Shown: positions 20,061 through 30,631, counted from the first letter of the stretch. The stretch is 34,018 nt of DNA from Branchiostoma floridae (GCF_000003815.2 NC_049997.1:781452-815469), one strand, 5' to 3'. The notes: a model not told the origin generated them from the letters alone. Numbers and translations: made by a program.

Positions 20061-20492
20061 NNNNNNNNNNNNNNNNNNNNNNNNNNNNNNNNNNNNNNNN
20101 NNNNNNNNNNNNNNNNNNNNNNNNNNNNNNNNNNNNNNNNNNNNNNNNNNNNNNNNNNNNNNNNNNNNNNNNNNNNNNNNNNNNNNNNNNNNNNNNNNNN
20201 NNNNNNNNNNNNNNNNNNNNNNNNNNNNNNNNNNNNNNNNNNNNNNNNNNNNNNNNNNNNNNNNNNNNNNNNNNNNNNNNNNNNNNNNNNNNNNNNNNNN
20301 NNNNNNNNNNNNNNNNNNNNNNNNNNNNNNNNNNNNNNNNNNNNNNNNNNNNNNNNNNNNNNNNNNNNNNNNNNNNNNNNNNNNNNNNNNNNNNNNNNNN
20401 NNNNNNNNNNNNNNNNNNNNNNNNNNNNNNNNNNNNNNNNNNNNNNNNNNNNNNNNNNNNNNNNNNNNNNNNNNNNNNNNNNNNNNNNNNNN
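20061..20492. other. Assembly gap (432 N)
   Basis: A run of N at the end of the TPR array; probably more TPR units and the C-terminus are missing or collapsed here. Confidence 1.
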
Positions 20493-20525
20493 TATCAATC
20501 TCTGAAATCTTTGAAAATCGCTGTG

Positions 20526-20887
20526 AATAAGAATTTTTCTGCAAGGCAATAGTGAAAATGAAATGCAATATGACAACATATCACTTATAAGTTAAATTAT
20601 GCTTAACGATCAACTACTTAATCAAACAATGCCATGAAAACTATACTCTATACCCCAGATACTGTTTGTAAAAAAAGGTTTTACTATAATCTGCCTTAAC
20701 ACTTTACACCTTAAATCTTAGATTGTGAGCAATGGGCCGTGAAAAAGAATCATTTCCTTTAATGTCGAAAATGAAATGAAATGTGACAACATATCACGTC
20801 TATGTAAATTATGCATAACTATCAAGTATTTAACTAAACAATTATATGGAAATCAATGTGTACTATATACACCAGACATTCTTTGTG
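20526..20887. repeat. Diverged tandem duplication of the 3' flank
   Basis: Two copies at about 20526-20671 and 20744-20887 share, in order, GAAAATGAAATG, TGACAACATATCAC, TAAATTATGC, ACTAAACAAT/AATCAAACAAT, and TATACACCAGACATTC/TATACCCCAGATACTG followed by TTTGT. Spacing is about 217 bases. They probably represent duplicated 3' UTR or flank of the TPR/NTase gene. Confidence 0.75.
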
Positions 20888-20922
20888 CTTCTCTTCGCCT
20901 TACACTGAACGTCAAAACTATT

Positions 20923-20946
20923 TTTTATATATATATATATATATAA
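20923..20946. repeat. (TA)n microsatellite
   Basis: A run of about ten TA dinucleotides. Confidence 0.9.
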
Positions 20947-21054
20947 ACATTTGGTAATGTATAGTGATCTTCATGTCTGTTGACGAATGAAATAATTTTG
21001 AATGGTTCGATATTTTACTAGGGGAAGAAAAAGCTACCAACACATAATAAAAAT

Positions 21055-21135
21055 TGTCCAACAAGTCTGAGTAGAACCCGGAAGTGACATCACAGGTGGC
21101 CTGGCAAGTGAAGGCACGAGGTGGGCGTGGTACTT
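21055..21135 (+). pseudogene. Degraded second copy of the TPR gene promoter
   Basis: CCAAC, then AACCCGGAAGTGACATCACAGG, then GGCA and GGGCGTGG match the promoter segment at 11137-11204 in order and spacing. It keeps an ETS site but the CRE is altered (TGACATCA). No coding exon follows. Confidence 0.65.
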
Positions 21136-21829
21136 AGTGAACTTTTTTTAGCAGGTCACCTTATTTGGATAATAATTCTTTACAATACTGATCTTTTAGG
21201 AGTTTGAATATCTATATTATGTTTTGAACATATTTCCTATTCATAAAGTCTAATGGTAAATTTCATCATCTTAATATGTATGAAAATGCAATTGTTTTAA
21301 ACTCGCTAAGTGTAATTGCAACATCTAAGATTGACGTTGTAGCAGCAGGGGTTTTGTGCGCCCACTGTTAAACTGATGATTGAAAAAAAACGCATCTATA
21401 CCCGTTTCTTCAACTATAAATAGGGTCACGTTGTCTCACTTAGTGAAAGATTTTTAATATCTATCAATCTTGCACTATTGTACGGCGAAAACAAAACCTC
21501 ACTGACTTATAATACACCTGAAATAAATACAGATACACACTTTATTGACGTTTTAACCGGTACATTTTTCCCCAGGCCCACCAAACAACATCTTTATATA
21601 TATTTGGCATTTACAATGACAAAAGGCTATTACACACTATTAGTACATTAACAGGATTGTCCAGATTTTGAGTGAATCTTGTTCAGAGCGGTTTTGGAAG
21701 CAGTGTTTTTGTTTTCTTTTACATTACTCTTTTCCTTTTCAAATCAACGAATAAGTTCATTTCGAGTGGATCGATAGTTTACAACGCAAAAGAAATGTTA
21801 CCCACACATTATGGTACTGACGAACACAT

Positions 21830-22215
21830 GGTGCTAAGCCGGCAAGTGGCGTCACAGGCTTCCTGGCACGTTGTAACACACCTTTCAGCTTTATTAGTAT
21901 TTGGTATTATTTTAAAGCAGATTATGAGGTAGGTAGGTAGGTATGAGCGATGTGAACTCAAAGCTGAACCTTGGAACCCCCTAGACATTGCTGTGTACTA
22001 CCCCCTCACGCGGAAGAATATGGGTCTGTGGGAATGTGCATGGTAAATAGGTCCGGGCTTAGTTTCACAGCGGTGTGTGTGAGTGTGTAGTTTAACGGTC
22101 TTAGTGATGTCTTAATTGTAGAACTCTCAAGTACCCAACATGTTGCGAGTCTGTCAGAAACTTCGATTGTGGACGTCAGGAGTAATAGAATCGGCCTAGC
22201 ACTTACCGATTCTCC
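21830..22215 (+). pseudogene. Third promoter copy and degraded first exon of the TPR/NTase gene
   Basis: GGCAAGTGGCGTCACAGG (about 21841) repeats the ETS/CRE block, and from 22043 the sequence follows the 5' UTR of the real gene: AATAGGTCCG, then GTGTGTG, TTTAACGGTCT/TTAAACAGTCT, ATTGTAG, and finally ATGTTGCGAGTCTGTCAGAAACTT against ATGTTGCCAGTCTGTCAGAAACTT at 11335. After about 25 more bases the frame breaks (TAG near 22186) and similarity fades by 22215. It is a 5' fragment of a duplicated gene, or an abandoned alternative first exon. Confidence 0.72.
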
Positions 22216-23447
22216 AGATTTGTGTCTTAGAGATTTTTGAAATAGGTAGGTAATTTTTAATTGCGAATCTTTGAGTGTGAAAAAAATGCTTTTTCGACCT
22301 TATCTTGGCTGTTAAAATAGTTTTAAGTAGAAGTAAAAATTCCTAGGACAAAAAGTTTGATCTTACAATCATTACGTATATGATATAAAAGATTTGAATC
22401 TTCAGTCAAATCTAGGACAAATCTAGATATGGTATTTGTTTTTTTGTCCACCAAACACCCTTTCTAAATCAACTAGACACATTTCAGAATAAATGATAAA
22501 CATACAAGAAATATAAAAGACTTTGGTATAGATAACAATGGCGACATATAAAAACAAGCGGCTATTCTTGTGATGATATGTACAGCTAGGAGCTAGAATA
22601 TAAGCATCTGGTGTTGAATTCTTTTCTGGAAGCAGTGGAAAACGAAGTGTCCCACTTTTTCTATAATGAGTGGGATATGCGTCGTTAACAAGGTTTTAGT
22701 TTTGTTTTCGTCAGTGAACGTTTAGAATATTGTGTGGGTTTTGCGGGCCTCTTTGAATAGCTCTTTATTTCCTGGTCGTTAGAGAGGCAGTTAGATATAA
22801 AATTTACTTCTTCTTCCACCATTTCTTTTAAATACAATTATTTACAGATTAATAATAATGAATAGTTATATATAATCTATAGAAGCCTTACCTGCCTATA
22901 TCAAACACTCAATGGAACAGAAAAAAAAAACGCCAACATGTTTGATTGTAAATCAAAGTGGTCCTTAAGTAGAGGTGGTCCTTCTGTAGAGGTGGTCAGT
23001 CTTACAAGTTTGATTATACATGTACATCAATGACTATGTAGTCAAATTATGTAGAGGTGGTCACTTGTACTTGTTTAACTTTATATCAAACACCTCAAGT
23101 CTAAAGGCCGCACGTTAAATCTGGTAGAAATTTCCCGAGGCCCGTGCGTAAATCTTGCTCCCCATATTTGTTCAGTTAGTCCTCACCTTTAGTTAGGATT
23201 GAGCTTGTTTCAATGACGTTTGCGACTAAGGAAGAAAATACGCCCTATTTATATACTTACAATGTAACTCCTCGCCCCGGAGTGACCTCGTGTCACACCT
23301 TGAAGTGACCGTTAGATCTTGTTACGTGGTATTAATTACGTAAAAGAATATCAAAAGGCCATTGTTTGGAAACGTCAGTGAGTTTTATGTCTCTATACCA
23401 AATAAGTGTTCCTCTGCTAGATGATTTTGTGTTTGTCTCTGCCCCAG
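22216..23447. other. Region upstream of the first multicopper oxidase exon seen
   Basis: AT-rich. GTAGAGGTGGTC is repeated at 22968-23060. The 5' exon(s) with start codon and signal peptide of the oxidase should lie here or further left, but I could not find a convincing one. Confidence 0.4.
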
Positions 23448-23595
23448 GTGGAACATTGGGAGACCATGTTTCTGTACAACAAGCAGCGAGAGGCGGGAAC
23501 CCCGGTCATTATAGACAGTCTGACGGGAGTCTACAGCAAGCGGGAGTACAATAGCTCCAGCCAGAGTTGTGAGCTGACAGCCATGTCGGAGGATG
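23448..23595 (+). CDS. Laccase-like multicopper oxidase, exon A (N-terminal region)
   Basis: Acceptor TCTGCCCCAG, then 49 codons plus one base reading VEHWETMFLYNKQREAG, later SLTGVYSKREYNSSS and SCELTAMSEDG, to the donor G|GTGAGA. It has N-glycosylation-like N-S-S and one Cys. It joins exon B in phase (codon G|AG). It is the N-terminal region of a secreted or membrane multicopper oxidase related to animal laccases, which oxidise phenols, amines or metal ions using four copper ions. This segment itself is not diagnostic; the assignment comes from the next exons. The start codon and signal sequence lie upstream and were not found. Confidence 0.75.
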
Positions 23596-23656
23596 GTGAG
23601 ACGGACGGCGTTTGTTTGTACCAATAAGTGGCCTCAATTTGTGCCAAACCGTATCG

Positions 23657-23658
<2 letters not shown>

Positions 23659-23690
<32 letters not shown>

Positions 23691-23819
23691 TGCGTGCCTG
23701 CGTGTGCGTGCGCGCGCGCGTGTGTGCGTGCGTGCGTGCGTGTGTGCGTGCGTGCGTGTGTGCGTGTGTGCCTGTGCGTGCGTGCCTATATGCTTGTGTG
23801 TGCGTGCGCGTGCGCGTGA

Positions 23820-23869
<50 letters not shown>

Positions 23870-23870
23870 G
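23659..23870. repeat. (TG)n / (TGCG)n microsatellite
   Basis: More than 200 bases of TG dinucleotides with GTGCG-type interruptions, starting about 60 bases after the donor of exon A. All frames reading through it are simple repeat. Confidence 0.97.
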
Positions 23871-24650
23871 TTTGTGTTTCCGGACATTTGTGGTCTGCAT
23901 AACTCAAGAACCTCTTAATCGATAAATCCATATTTGTAGTGTTTTCGATTATAGGACTCAAATACCTGTAATATATGAAGTTTGTAGAAGGAGGAACATT
24001 AACAGATACCAATTTTGCAAATATGTCCCAAATTTGCATAATTGATATAAAAGTGCTATACTTTTCTTAATGGCAAATTATAGGGCAAGCAACATACCGG
24101 CGTAAGTTGTTTCAAGGTGCATAACCAATCATAGATTATGTAAATGTGGAATAATCAGACTATTTCATGGAGATGTGAGGTCTCCAACCTCTTGTTTTGG
24201 ATGGAGTGGCAATACTGCTAACGTATCATATCAAATTAAGTTATATTGTAGCAAAATTTTAGATGCGACATTTTGGACATGGCCATTTTGGTTGGCTCAT
24301 CTTGGCATTACACGTAGGTGAGTCATAATGTGTATAGTCATAATGTGTATATATAAAAAACGTCTTAATCATGATCAGTTTAGGCATTTTTGGTCAGCAT
24401 GGGAGGGATCACTTCGCCCCATGGCTCAAATCCCGCAAATCCTTGGCCAGAAGTTCCATAGTAGGATCTGTCTTGCCGGGCATATTGACAAAAGTTTGTA
24501 TGCAGTCATACTAACATGCTTATCATGTCAGCAAAAGGTTTGACTTTTTTCATACACAGTCGTAGGCACAATGCGCAACTCAAACGCATTTAAAAAGTTT
24601 TGTGTCAGTTTTAGGTACGCAGGCATGTGCATCCTACAGCCTGGTACGCA
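23871..24650. repeat. Intronic sequence with an AT-rich dispersed repeat
   Basis: After the microsatellite come CATAACTCAAGAACC and, near 24030, CCCAAATTTGCATAATTGAT, similar to motifs at 9.4-9.7 kb where GT-rich sequence and AAGATAACTCGAGAC occur in the same order. This suggests a shared repeat family. The remainder is unremarkable. Confidence 0.45.
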
Positions 24651-24656
24651 TACCTA

Positions 24657-26183
24657 AAGGTGGGGTCACACCTGCGTATATTTTCAAGCCGCGTGAGTTC
24701 CGTTTTGACATTTTGGCTAATTAAAAGTAATTTCTTCCGTACGCGGCCGCACGCACAAGACACACCTAAAACGAATCTGAATCGTTTTTAGATAGTTTCA
24801 AGTACGCAGGCAAACGGAAATATACGCCCAGCACGCCCGATAGTTTCGGACATGCACAAAACTATCGCTCGTACGCAGTTTGGTTGCCTAAACGTCATGA
24901 ATACGCGATAGAGTGGTCCCACGATTGTCGAGTGCGGTATGAAGACGATATATGTTTGCACTTTATACGCAGTAATACGCGGATATCGCGGTATTGCGAG
25001 TACATAGCGTTCTTACAGCGCAGACAAAACGCACCATGAACGACCGTATTACGAATGCCCACATAGATCACGATTTAGTACCGTACGTTCTGCGATCGGG
25101 TTGCGCATACTACGCGTACTGATACCGTGATCGACGCACACTCCAGATTTGGAATAAATACGAAGGTGCATCTGAGTCAAGACAAACCAGACCATCTCAA
25201 GATGACAGATTCAGGCCAGAACCGACGAATTTGTACCGGGGGCATGCAGAGATGGTCACAACTTGCAGGACACCATCAATGTGACTGGTCCCAACAGAGC
25301 CTCCAGGGAAAGGAAGATGCAGAGGAACCTGCTCAAGCACTAGGTCAATTTGTGTGACACACGTGCCATTTTGTGTAACAGATATTTGACTTAATTTGCT
25401 GATAATGTTACTTTTCTGTGTGTAGATCCACATGATATAAAAGTGCAATATAGAGCCATATTCCAACTTTGAAACTTCATAATTGTTAATTTACGTGTTT
25501 GATAAAGATCTTGAATACATTTTGTGGTGTGTATGAGTGTGATTTTTATAGTAGTTGAAATACTAAGATGATAGGAGAAATCATTAAGGACAAAGTGAAA
25601 ACAAACACAATCTTAACAGTGCACATAATTTCTTAAGGTAAATGACGGCCCACATAACTGTAAAAGCACAGTGTCACTGCTTCACTGCTTCGTTAATGAA
25701 TAAAAAAACTCTTCACTGTTTACTTGGTCAATGTTCTACTTGCACTGCCTGTAAACAAAAGCATACGTAGTACAAAGGGTTCCTCTAACAAAAATAATCT
25801 ATTGGCAATGGTCGCAAACAAAAGTATATGTAACAGAAACTGTTCCTCTGACACACCTGAAATGCGTTTGGAATGCAGTTAGCACCAGGTGCGTCAGGCA
25901 TACGGTCGGTAGACGTTGTGTGCGTCCGGAATACGCCCAACATACGTACCCCATACGAATCTATTCGCAGTATGGAAAATTCTGTTGCGCATTTCAGATG
26001 CAATCATACGCATCTCATGAGAAATAAAAACGCTGAAGTCGTAATTCAAAGGCCAGATGGGCTCGACGTACAATTTAATTTATTCCAAAAAATTCTAAAT
26101 GTTGGGCGTTCGGCCGCGTATTGACAAAATTTCATGCGGAAATCATGCGCACTTGAAAATATACGCAGGTGTGACCCCACCTT
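24657..26183. mobile_element. Non-autonomous DNA transposon with 30-odd-base terminal inverted repeats
   Basis: The left end (24657 on) AAGGTGGGGTCACACCTGCG, continuing TATATTTTCAAG, is perfectly repeated in inverted form at 26152-26183. Both ends are flanked by TA, which fits a TA target duplication. Subterminal regions on both sides are rich in TACGC/GCGTA motifs, typical of transposase-binding arrays. The 1527-bp interior has no transposase frame, so it would need a helper. It lies in the intron between exons A and B of the oxidase. Confidence 0.85.
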
Positions 26184-26369
26184 TAACAGTAACAAAACGG
26201 CTAGAATACTTACGTATACTTACTACTTACTTAGTACTTACTTAGAATGCGTACGACGTGAGTAAACAGCTAGCTTGGTTTTCTTATGTATATTGCAATA
26301 TTCATTCTTTCACGTACCATCCAGTACGTTCTGTTATTGATTCCTTCATGTTTCTTTTTACCCTCTCAG

Positions 26370-26470
26370 AGATCAGCCAGGTCACAACAGCTGACGGGTA
26401 TCACCGCAGAACAACATTAGTCAACAAACAGCTCCCGGGACCTACCATTGTGGTGTGGAAGGGGGCGCAG
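26370..26470 (+). CDS. Laccase-like multicopper oxidase, exon B
   Basis: Acceptor ACCCTCTCAG, then two bases completing Glu and 33 codons: ISQVTTADGYHRRTTLVNKQ, then LPGPTIVVWKGAQ, donor CAG|GTTTGT. The phrase V-N-x-x-x-P-G-P-x-I-x-V is the signature of the start of cupredoxin domain 1 in laccases and ascorbate oxidases. Confidence 0.88.
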
Positions 26471-26699
26471 GTTTGTACTCCAATCACATGTGTAACTATG
26501 TTCGTGTATGTACATGTGTGTACATTTGTGTGCATGCGCGTGTGTGTGTACCTCCATATATGTACAATACTCACCAAACACACTCAGTGCCAGTCACCAA
26601 ACGCCCTCAGGGACGAGCCTAACAGTTATCATCTGTGCAACTGAAGTGGACCCAAGGCAATATGTAATAGGGGTTTTATCTTGTTCCCTTCCCACCCAG

Positions 26700-26845
26700 G
26701 TGGCTGTTACTGTGAGGAACAAACTGATACAGGAAGGCGTGGCGATCCACTGGCATGGTATCACCCAGCATAACACACCCTGGATGGACGGGGTGGGCAG
26801 CGTGTCACAGTGTCCTATCAGTCCTGGGGAGAGCTTTACTTACAG
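26700..26845 (+). CDS. Laccase-like multicopper oxidase, exon C (first copper motif)
   Basis: Acceptor CCCACCCAG, then [40 protein letters not shown] and SPGESFTY, donor ACAG|GTGCGT. H-W-H-G is copper-binding motif 1 (one type 2 and one type 3 histidine). MDGVxxVSQCPI is typical of laccases. It joins exon D in phase (AG|G). The 3' end of this exon and its donor are repeated in the following intron. Confidence 0.93.
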
Positions 26846-27180
26846 GTGCGTACACACAAGCACACACACAAACACACGGGATGTACGGGGTGGGCAGCGT
26901 GTCACAGTGTCCTATCAGTCCTGGCCATGGGGAGAGCTTTACTTACAGGTGCGTACACACAAGCACACACACAAACACACGGGATGAACGGGGTGGGCAG
27001 CGTGTCACAGTGTCCTATCAGTCCTGGGGAGAGCTTTACTTACAGGTGAGCACACATAAACACACACACACACACACAAACACACACAAACGCACGGGAT
27101 GGACGGGGTGGTCAGCGTGTAACAGTGTGATATCAGTCCTGGGGAGAGCTTTACTTACATGTATGTGTGTAATATTGGCC
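26846..27180 (+). repeat. Three tandem copies of the exon C 3' end plus its donor, with (CA)n spacers
   Basis: Copies start at about 26879, 26982 and 27097; the source lies at 26782 inside exon C. Each repeats GGGTGGGCAGCGTGTCACAG and GAGAGCTTTACTTACAG. The first two copies keep a usable donor (ACAG|GTGCGT at 26949, ACAG|GTGAGC at 27046); the third has ACAT|GTATGT. (CA)n runs separate them. The first copy has a six-base CCATGG-containing insertion. Confidence 0.93.
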
Positions 27181-27523
27181 TATAAATGATATCAACTTAG
27201 CGGAGAACTTTACGTATATGTATGTGTGTAATATTTAAGGGTTAATGGCCCGCACTTTCCTCGGTGTATATGGTGTTATAACGCATGGTTATTTTCTGTA
27301 ACTACCGAATGAAACCACATGGTTTTGGTTAGCCGGTAATTTAAACAAACAGGAGAAGCCCTTGACACATATGTAAGTGGTTACTATTGAAAATTATCAT
27401 ATAGCCGGGCGGGTCATAAACCCTTAAGTAATTAACAGGAGAAAACCCTACCGTACATTTTGTGTAAAAGCAAAGGTGTACGTTTTTGTGTTAATGACAA
27501 ATGCTTTTGTCCCCAACCCCCAG

Positions 27524-27635
27524 GTTCACTGCGTCTGAAGGCGGGACCCACTGGTGGCACGCCCACCTGGGCACCTTCAGAACGGACGGACTGTACGGGG
27601 CGCTTATAGTACTGGAGAACGACACTTCGTCAAGG
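27524..27635 (+). CDS. Laccase-like multicopper oxidase, exon D (second copper motif)
   Basis: Acceptor CCCAACCCCCAG, then FTASEGGTHWWHAHLGTF, RTDGLYGALIVLEN and DTSSR, donor AGG|GTAAGG. H-W-W-H-A-H holds copper motif 2 (H-x-H) of the trinuclear cluster, and R-x-D-G-L-Y-G-A-L-I-V closes cupredoxin domain 1. Joins exon E in phase 0. Confidence 0.93.
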
Positions 27636-29124
27636 GTAAGGATACAGGGCTGTTGTTTATACCTATCCTAAAGCCACAAAGATACTGACATTTTTACCTT
27701 TGAAACCTGAAGTATATTGTAATCGGTATGTGTATATCTATGTTTTTCTTCATGTGCATCCACGCGATAACGACTGTCCCGAAAACGACTGTCGCTTTTT
27801 AGAACGGTCGTCGAAAGCTCGATACCATCACCGAGAGTCTAACAACTTTAAGGGTGGGGAGGGAGGTACCTAACAGAACTCAGACCGTCATCAGACTGTC
27901 AAACGCCTGTCAGAACGCAAACTGACCCAGTACGAGGACATTGCCCTTGCTGTCTCCAAATCTGCAAGATATGCCCCTTGGCTATCACAAGTTCGTAACC
28001 AGCCGTACAGCATGCAGCTTAGGCACACTCATCTCGACAAACTGCCAACTTGTACCACAGTGTAATACAATCCGATGTAAATAGTTTAAATTAACCTTCA
28101 ATGTGACATAATCTATATGAGACATATGTATCTAGTAGTGACCCATGTACTTGTTGTAATTCTTGTTGGCATAAAAAAGCCGCTGCTGTGATTGTAAAGC
28201 TGCACAAATCAGCCTAGGCCTCGGCTCCAAGATTGCTTTTATTTCGTGTCATTTCTATATTTGTCAAACGAATGAACAAACTAGTCTTCAAAAACGTATC
28301 CTAAGCAACATTTCAATTACAAATATACAAAAGTTTTGCGATGAATAGTAAATAGAATAAAATAAAACAAGTTTATATGAGATGTTCCAAATCGGAGTTC
28401 CAAAGACGCAAACCCTGACTAGGTTTAAAAGGTCACGGTGTGAACAAAGCATGCTAATTCACTTAAATGGATGGAGCGCGCTAACATACATTGAAAGTTA
28501 ACAGTTATATGCTTATTGCAGTGAGTGGCAGCTTATGGTGAAAGTGACAGTAAAAGTAAAGTAAAGTGCTTTTCCCAAGAGTACGAGATCGGTGACACGA
28601 CAGGATTCGAACTTGGGACCTCTTGGGCGTGAGCCCAACGCGCTGTCGATTACGTCACGCGATCTCACGTGTCTGTGGTTGGAACGTAAATGGTTGAATG
28701 ATATTGATATAGACATTAAGACGTCCTTTTTCTTCATGTCTGGCATCAGTGACTTTGAAATAATCAGATTGGAGTTGAAGCCTTTTGACATAAACAATTT
28801 CTACGTATTCATAGATAGAGCATTGTTACTGTCAATTAATGTCTTTGACAATTAAGTATCTGTGACTGCCGAACACAATAGAATGAATTACAATGTCTGT
28901 TACATAAAAAAAACAGATTAAAATGGCTATTCCTTAGGGACACCAACGGCACGCAATGGATAAACCAAGGAGGTTAAAGGCATATTCAAGGAAACGCACA
29001 CTAGCCCTATCTAGGCCAGGATTTTTTTTAATTCCTTGGACAGTGTGTGTTAGCGATACGCTAATCTACTAATACAAAAGTATATCAGGCTACTGACAGG
29101 TAATGTTTACTTTGATCCTCCCAG
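27636..29124. other. Intron between oxidase exons D and E
   Basis: Holds the SINE described separately and, at about 27766-28060, a GC-richer stretch with short frames that may be the remnant of an old retroelement (see rejected items). The remainder is AT-rich. Confidence 0.4.
28545..28672 (-). repeat. tRNA-derived SINE
   Basis: On the minus strand: GCGTGACGTAATCGACAGCG (A-box region), then CACGCCCAAGAGGTCCC, then AGTTCGAATCC (perfect B box), then GTACTCTTGGGAAAAGCACT and a T/A-rich TTTACT tail. This is the structure of a tRNA-headed SINE transcribed by RNA polymerase III. Confidence 0.75.
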
Positions 29125-29228
29125 CCGCCCCTGCCAGTGTTTCATCAGGAGTTTGTGATGCTGCTGCACGACTGGCAGAGAGAGGACTCACTGGACACGT
29201 ACCTGCGGGTGGAGTGGGAGGCAACCAG
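29125..29228 (+). CDS. Laccase-like multicopper oxidase, exon E (start of cupredoxin 2)
   Basis: Acceptor TTTGATCCTCCCAG, then PPLPVFHQEFVMLLHDWQRE and DSLDTYLRVEWEAT, donor ACCAG|GTGAAC. The phrase EFVMLLHDWQ corresponds to the start of the second cupredoxin domain in laccases (x-h-h-L-x-D-W). Phase matches exons D and F. Confidence 0.88.
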
Positions 29229-30060
29229 GTGAACAGACTAACAAAAAATAATAGAAATAGTCTTACAATGGCCAAACATGATTGTCGTCGGACATTAAGT
29301 TAAGTCAAAGTGGTGTTGTTCACGATCAGTTTGAGTGCTACAATGGCAAGGCAGCGTGTGTTAATGGCGCTTTGCCTTAAATTTCTGTGATATCTGTTGG
29401 TAAAGTATTGTTAGGATGGTAAGACTGTAAAAATCTGATTTTTGATATAGTGTTGAGTCGATTATCTATTTTTTCAAGACTAGCGTCGGATCATAACTTA
29501 GAGGTCACTAACTTTTAAAACATTCTGTGAGTTTAGCCTTTTGACGTTTCGTTTCCGAAAACTTCCCAATCTTGCCCTGGTTTAGAAATGTGATTGTAGC
29601 ATTTATTATTAGTTTACAATGACCCAAATTCAACTGAACCCGATTCCTTAAATATGTGTCAAACCTCTCAAAAGAAGCATGTCTAGCATACCACTGTGTA
29701 ATGCTTACATGTCATCTACGCAGCTACATGCCTAGCTACTGACCCGAGTTTTATGTGTTTCAATTCTAAGACCATATGTCTGTGCACGAAATAAAGCGCT
29801 TACCAACAAGCTTTGAATCAGTCCTCTGATCCTGCTCAATATTGAAAGGACCCAGAGCCTAAATCCCACATCCGGAACGGAAGTGTGACGTCAGCAAAGG
29901 GTCAAAGGTGATTGGTAGTAGGTATCGGCCCCGTCTCTGTGGAGGAAAGCTTGTTGATAAGCGCTTTATTTTGTGCACGGATATATGGTCTTAAAATTGC
30001 AACATAATGTTGACTACCGTTTCAGATGAGCTTACAACTGGGTTGTATTTGTTTCCGCAG
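29229..30060. other. Intron between oxidase exons E and F, with an ETS/CRE-like pair
   Basis: Non-coding. At about 29872-29893 ATCCGGAACGGAAGTGTGACGTCAG combines two ETS-like cores and TGACGTCA, resembling the promoter block of the TPR gene. No exon follows it that would not already be explained. Confidence 0.4.
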
Positions 30061-30170
30061 GTTTTCTCACGGCTATGGAGACACCAATACGTGTAGGAAG
30101 AGACTAACACAGGCTGACGGCACGGACCTGGGACCGGTCCATTTTACCTCAGGCCTCATCAACGGAAAAG
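30061..30170 (+). CDS. Laccase-like multicopper oxidase, exon F
   Basis: Acceptor TTTGTTTCCGCAG, then FSHGYGDTNTCRKRLTQADG, TDLGPVHFTSGLINGKG across the boundary. F-T-S-G-L-I-N-G-K-G is a highly typical laccase phrase for the turn in cupredoxin 2. Donor AAAAG|GTGATA, phase 1. Confidence 0.92.
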
Positions 30171-30631
30171 GTGATAATTCCGCCCCTGGTTCTTAGTGAG
30201 CATTTGTCGTTGTGACGGATTTGTCCAATGTCAGAATGTAAGGCCCTTAATCCAACATTTTGCATAGTAGAAACCTTGAATAATGACCTCAAGCTAAATG
30301 CATGGGGACTATGCATGATTTCTCTGTTGGAATTCTTTTATTTGCTTGGAAGGTTTCTACTAGCTAGAGACGATAGACATTAAATAAAAAAATGCAAATT
30401 CTGGCGTGTTAAAAAAATGAAGTGAAAATTTGGAGCATTTGTAATTTCCTATCTGTTATTTGTCCCGGCCCATTTATTAGACAGATTTGCTTTTTTTTTA
30501 AATTTTATTAAGTTCTTTTTACAAGTTCTTTAAATTTACTAATCTTATTCTGTTTGACCTAATACTTTACATTTGACTTGCCTTGCATTGAAATGGCCAT
30601 GTATCCGTGATTTACGTCACGATGTTGTCAG

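Noticed and set aside
23509-24039. Long His/Thr-rich or Cys/Val-rich frames
   Set aside because: They translate the (TG)n microsatellite.
26508-27189. Plus-strand frames continuing past oxidase exon C through the repeated junctions
   Set aside because: They arise from the tandem copies and CA spacers; the conserved product is explained by splicing at 26845.
27766-28250. GC-richer intronic stretch with short frames and a tail phrase CTTGTTGTAATTCTTGTTGG, possibly a retroelement 3' remnant
   Set aside because: No reverse transcriptase or integrase motif and no defined ends; too weak to annotate as an element.
29103-29303. Plus-strand frame over oxidase exon E (SGVCDAAARLAERG...)
   Set aside because: Shadow frame; the laccase frame is a different one and is bounded by good splice sites.
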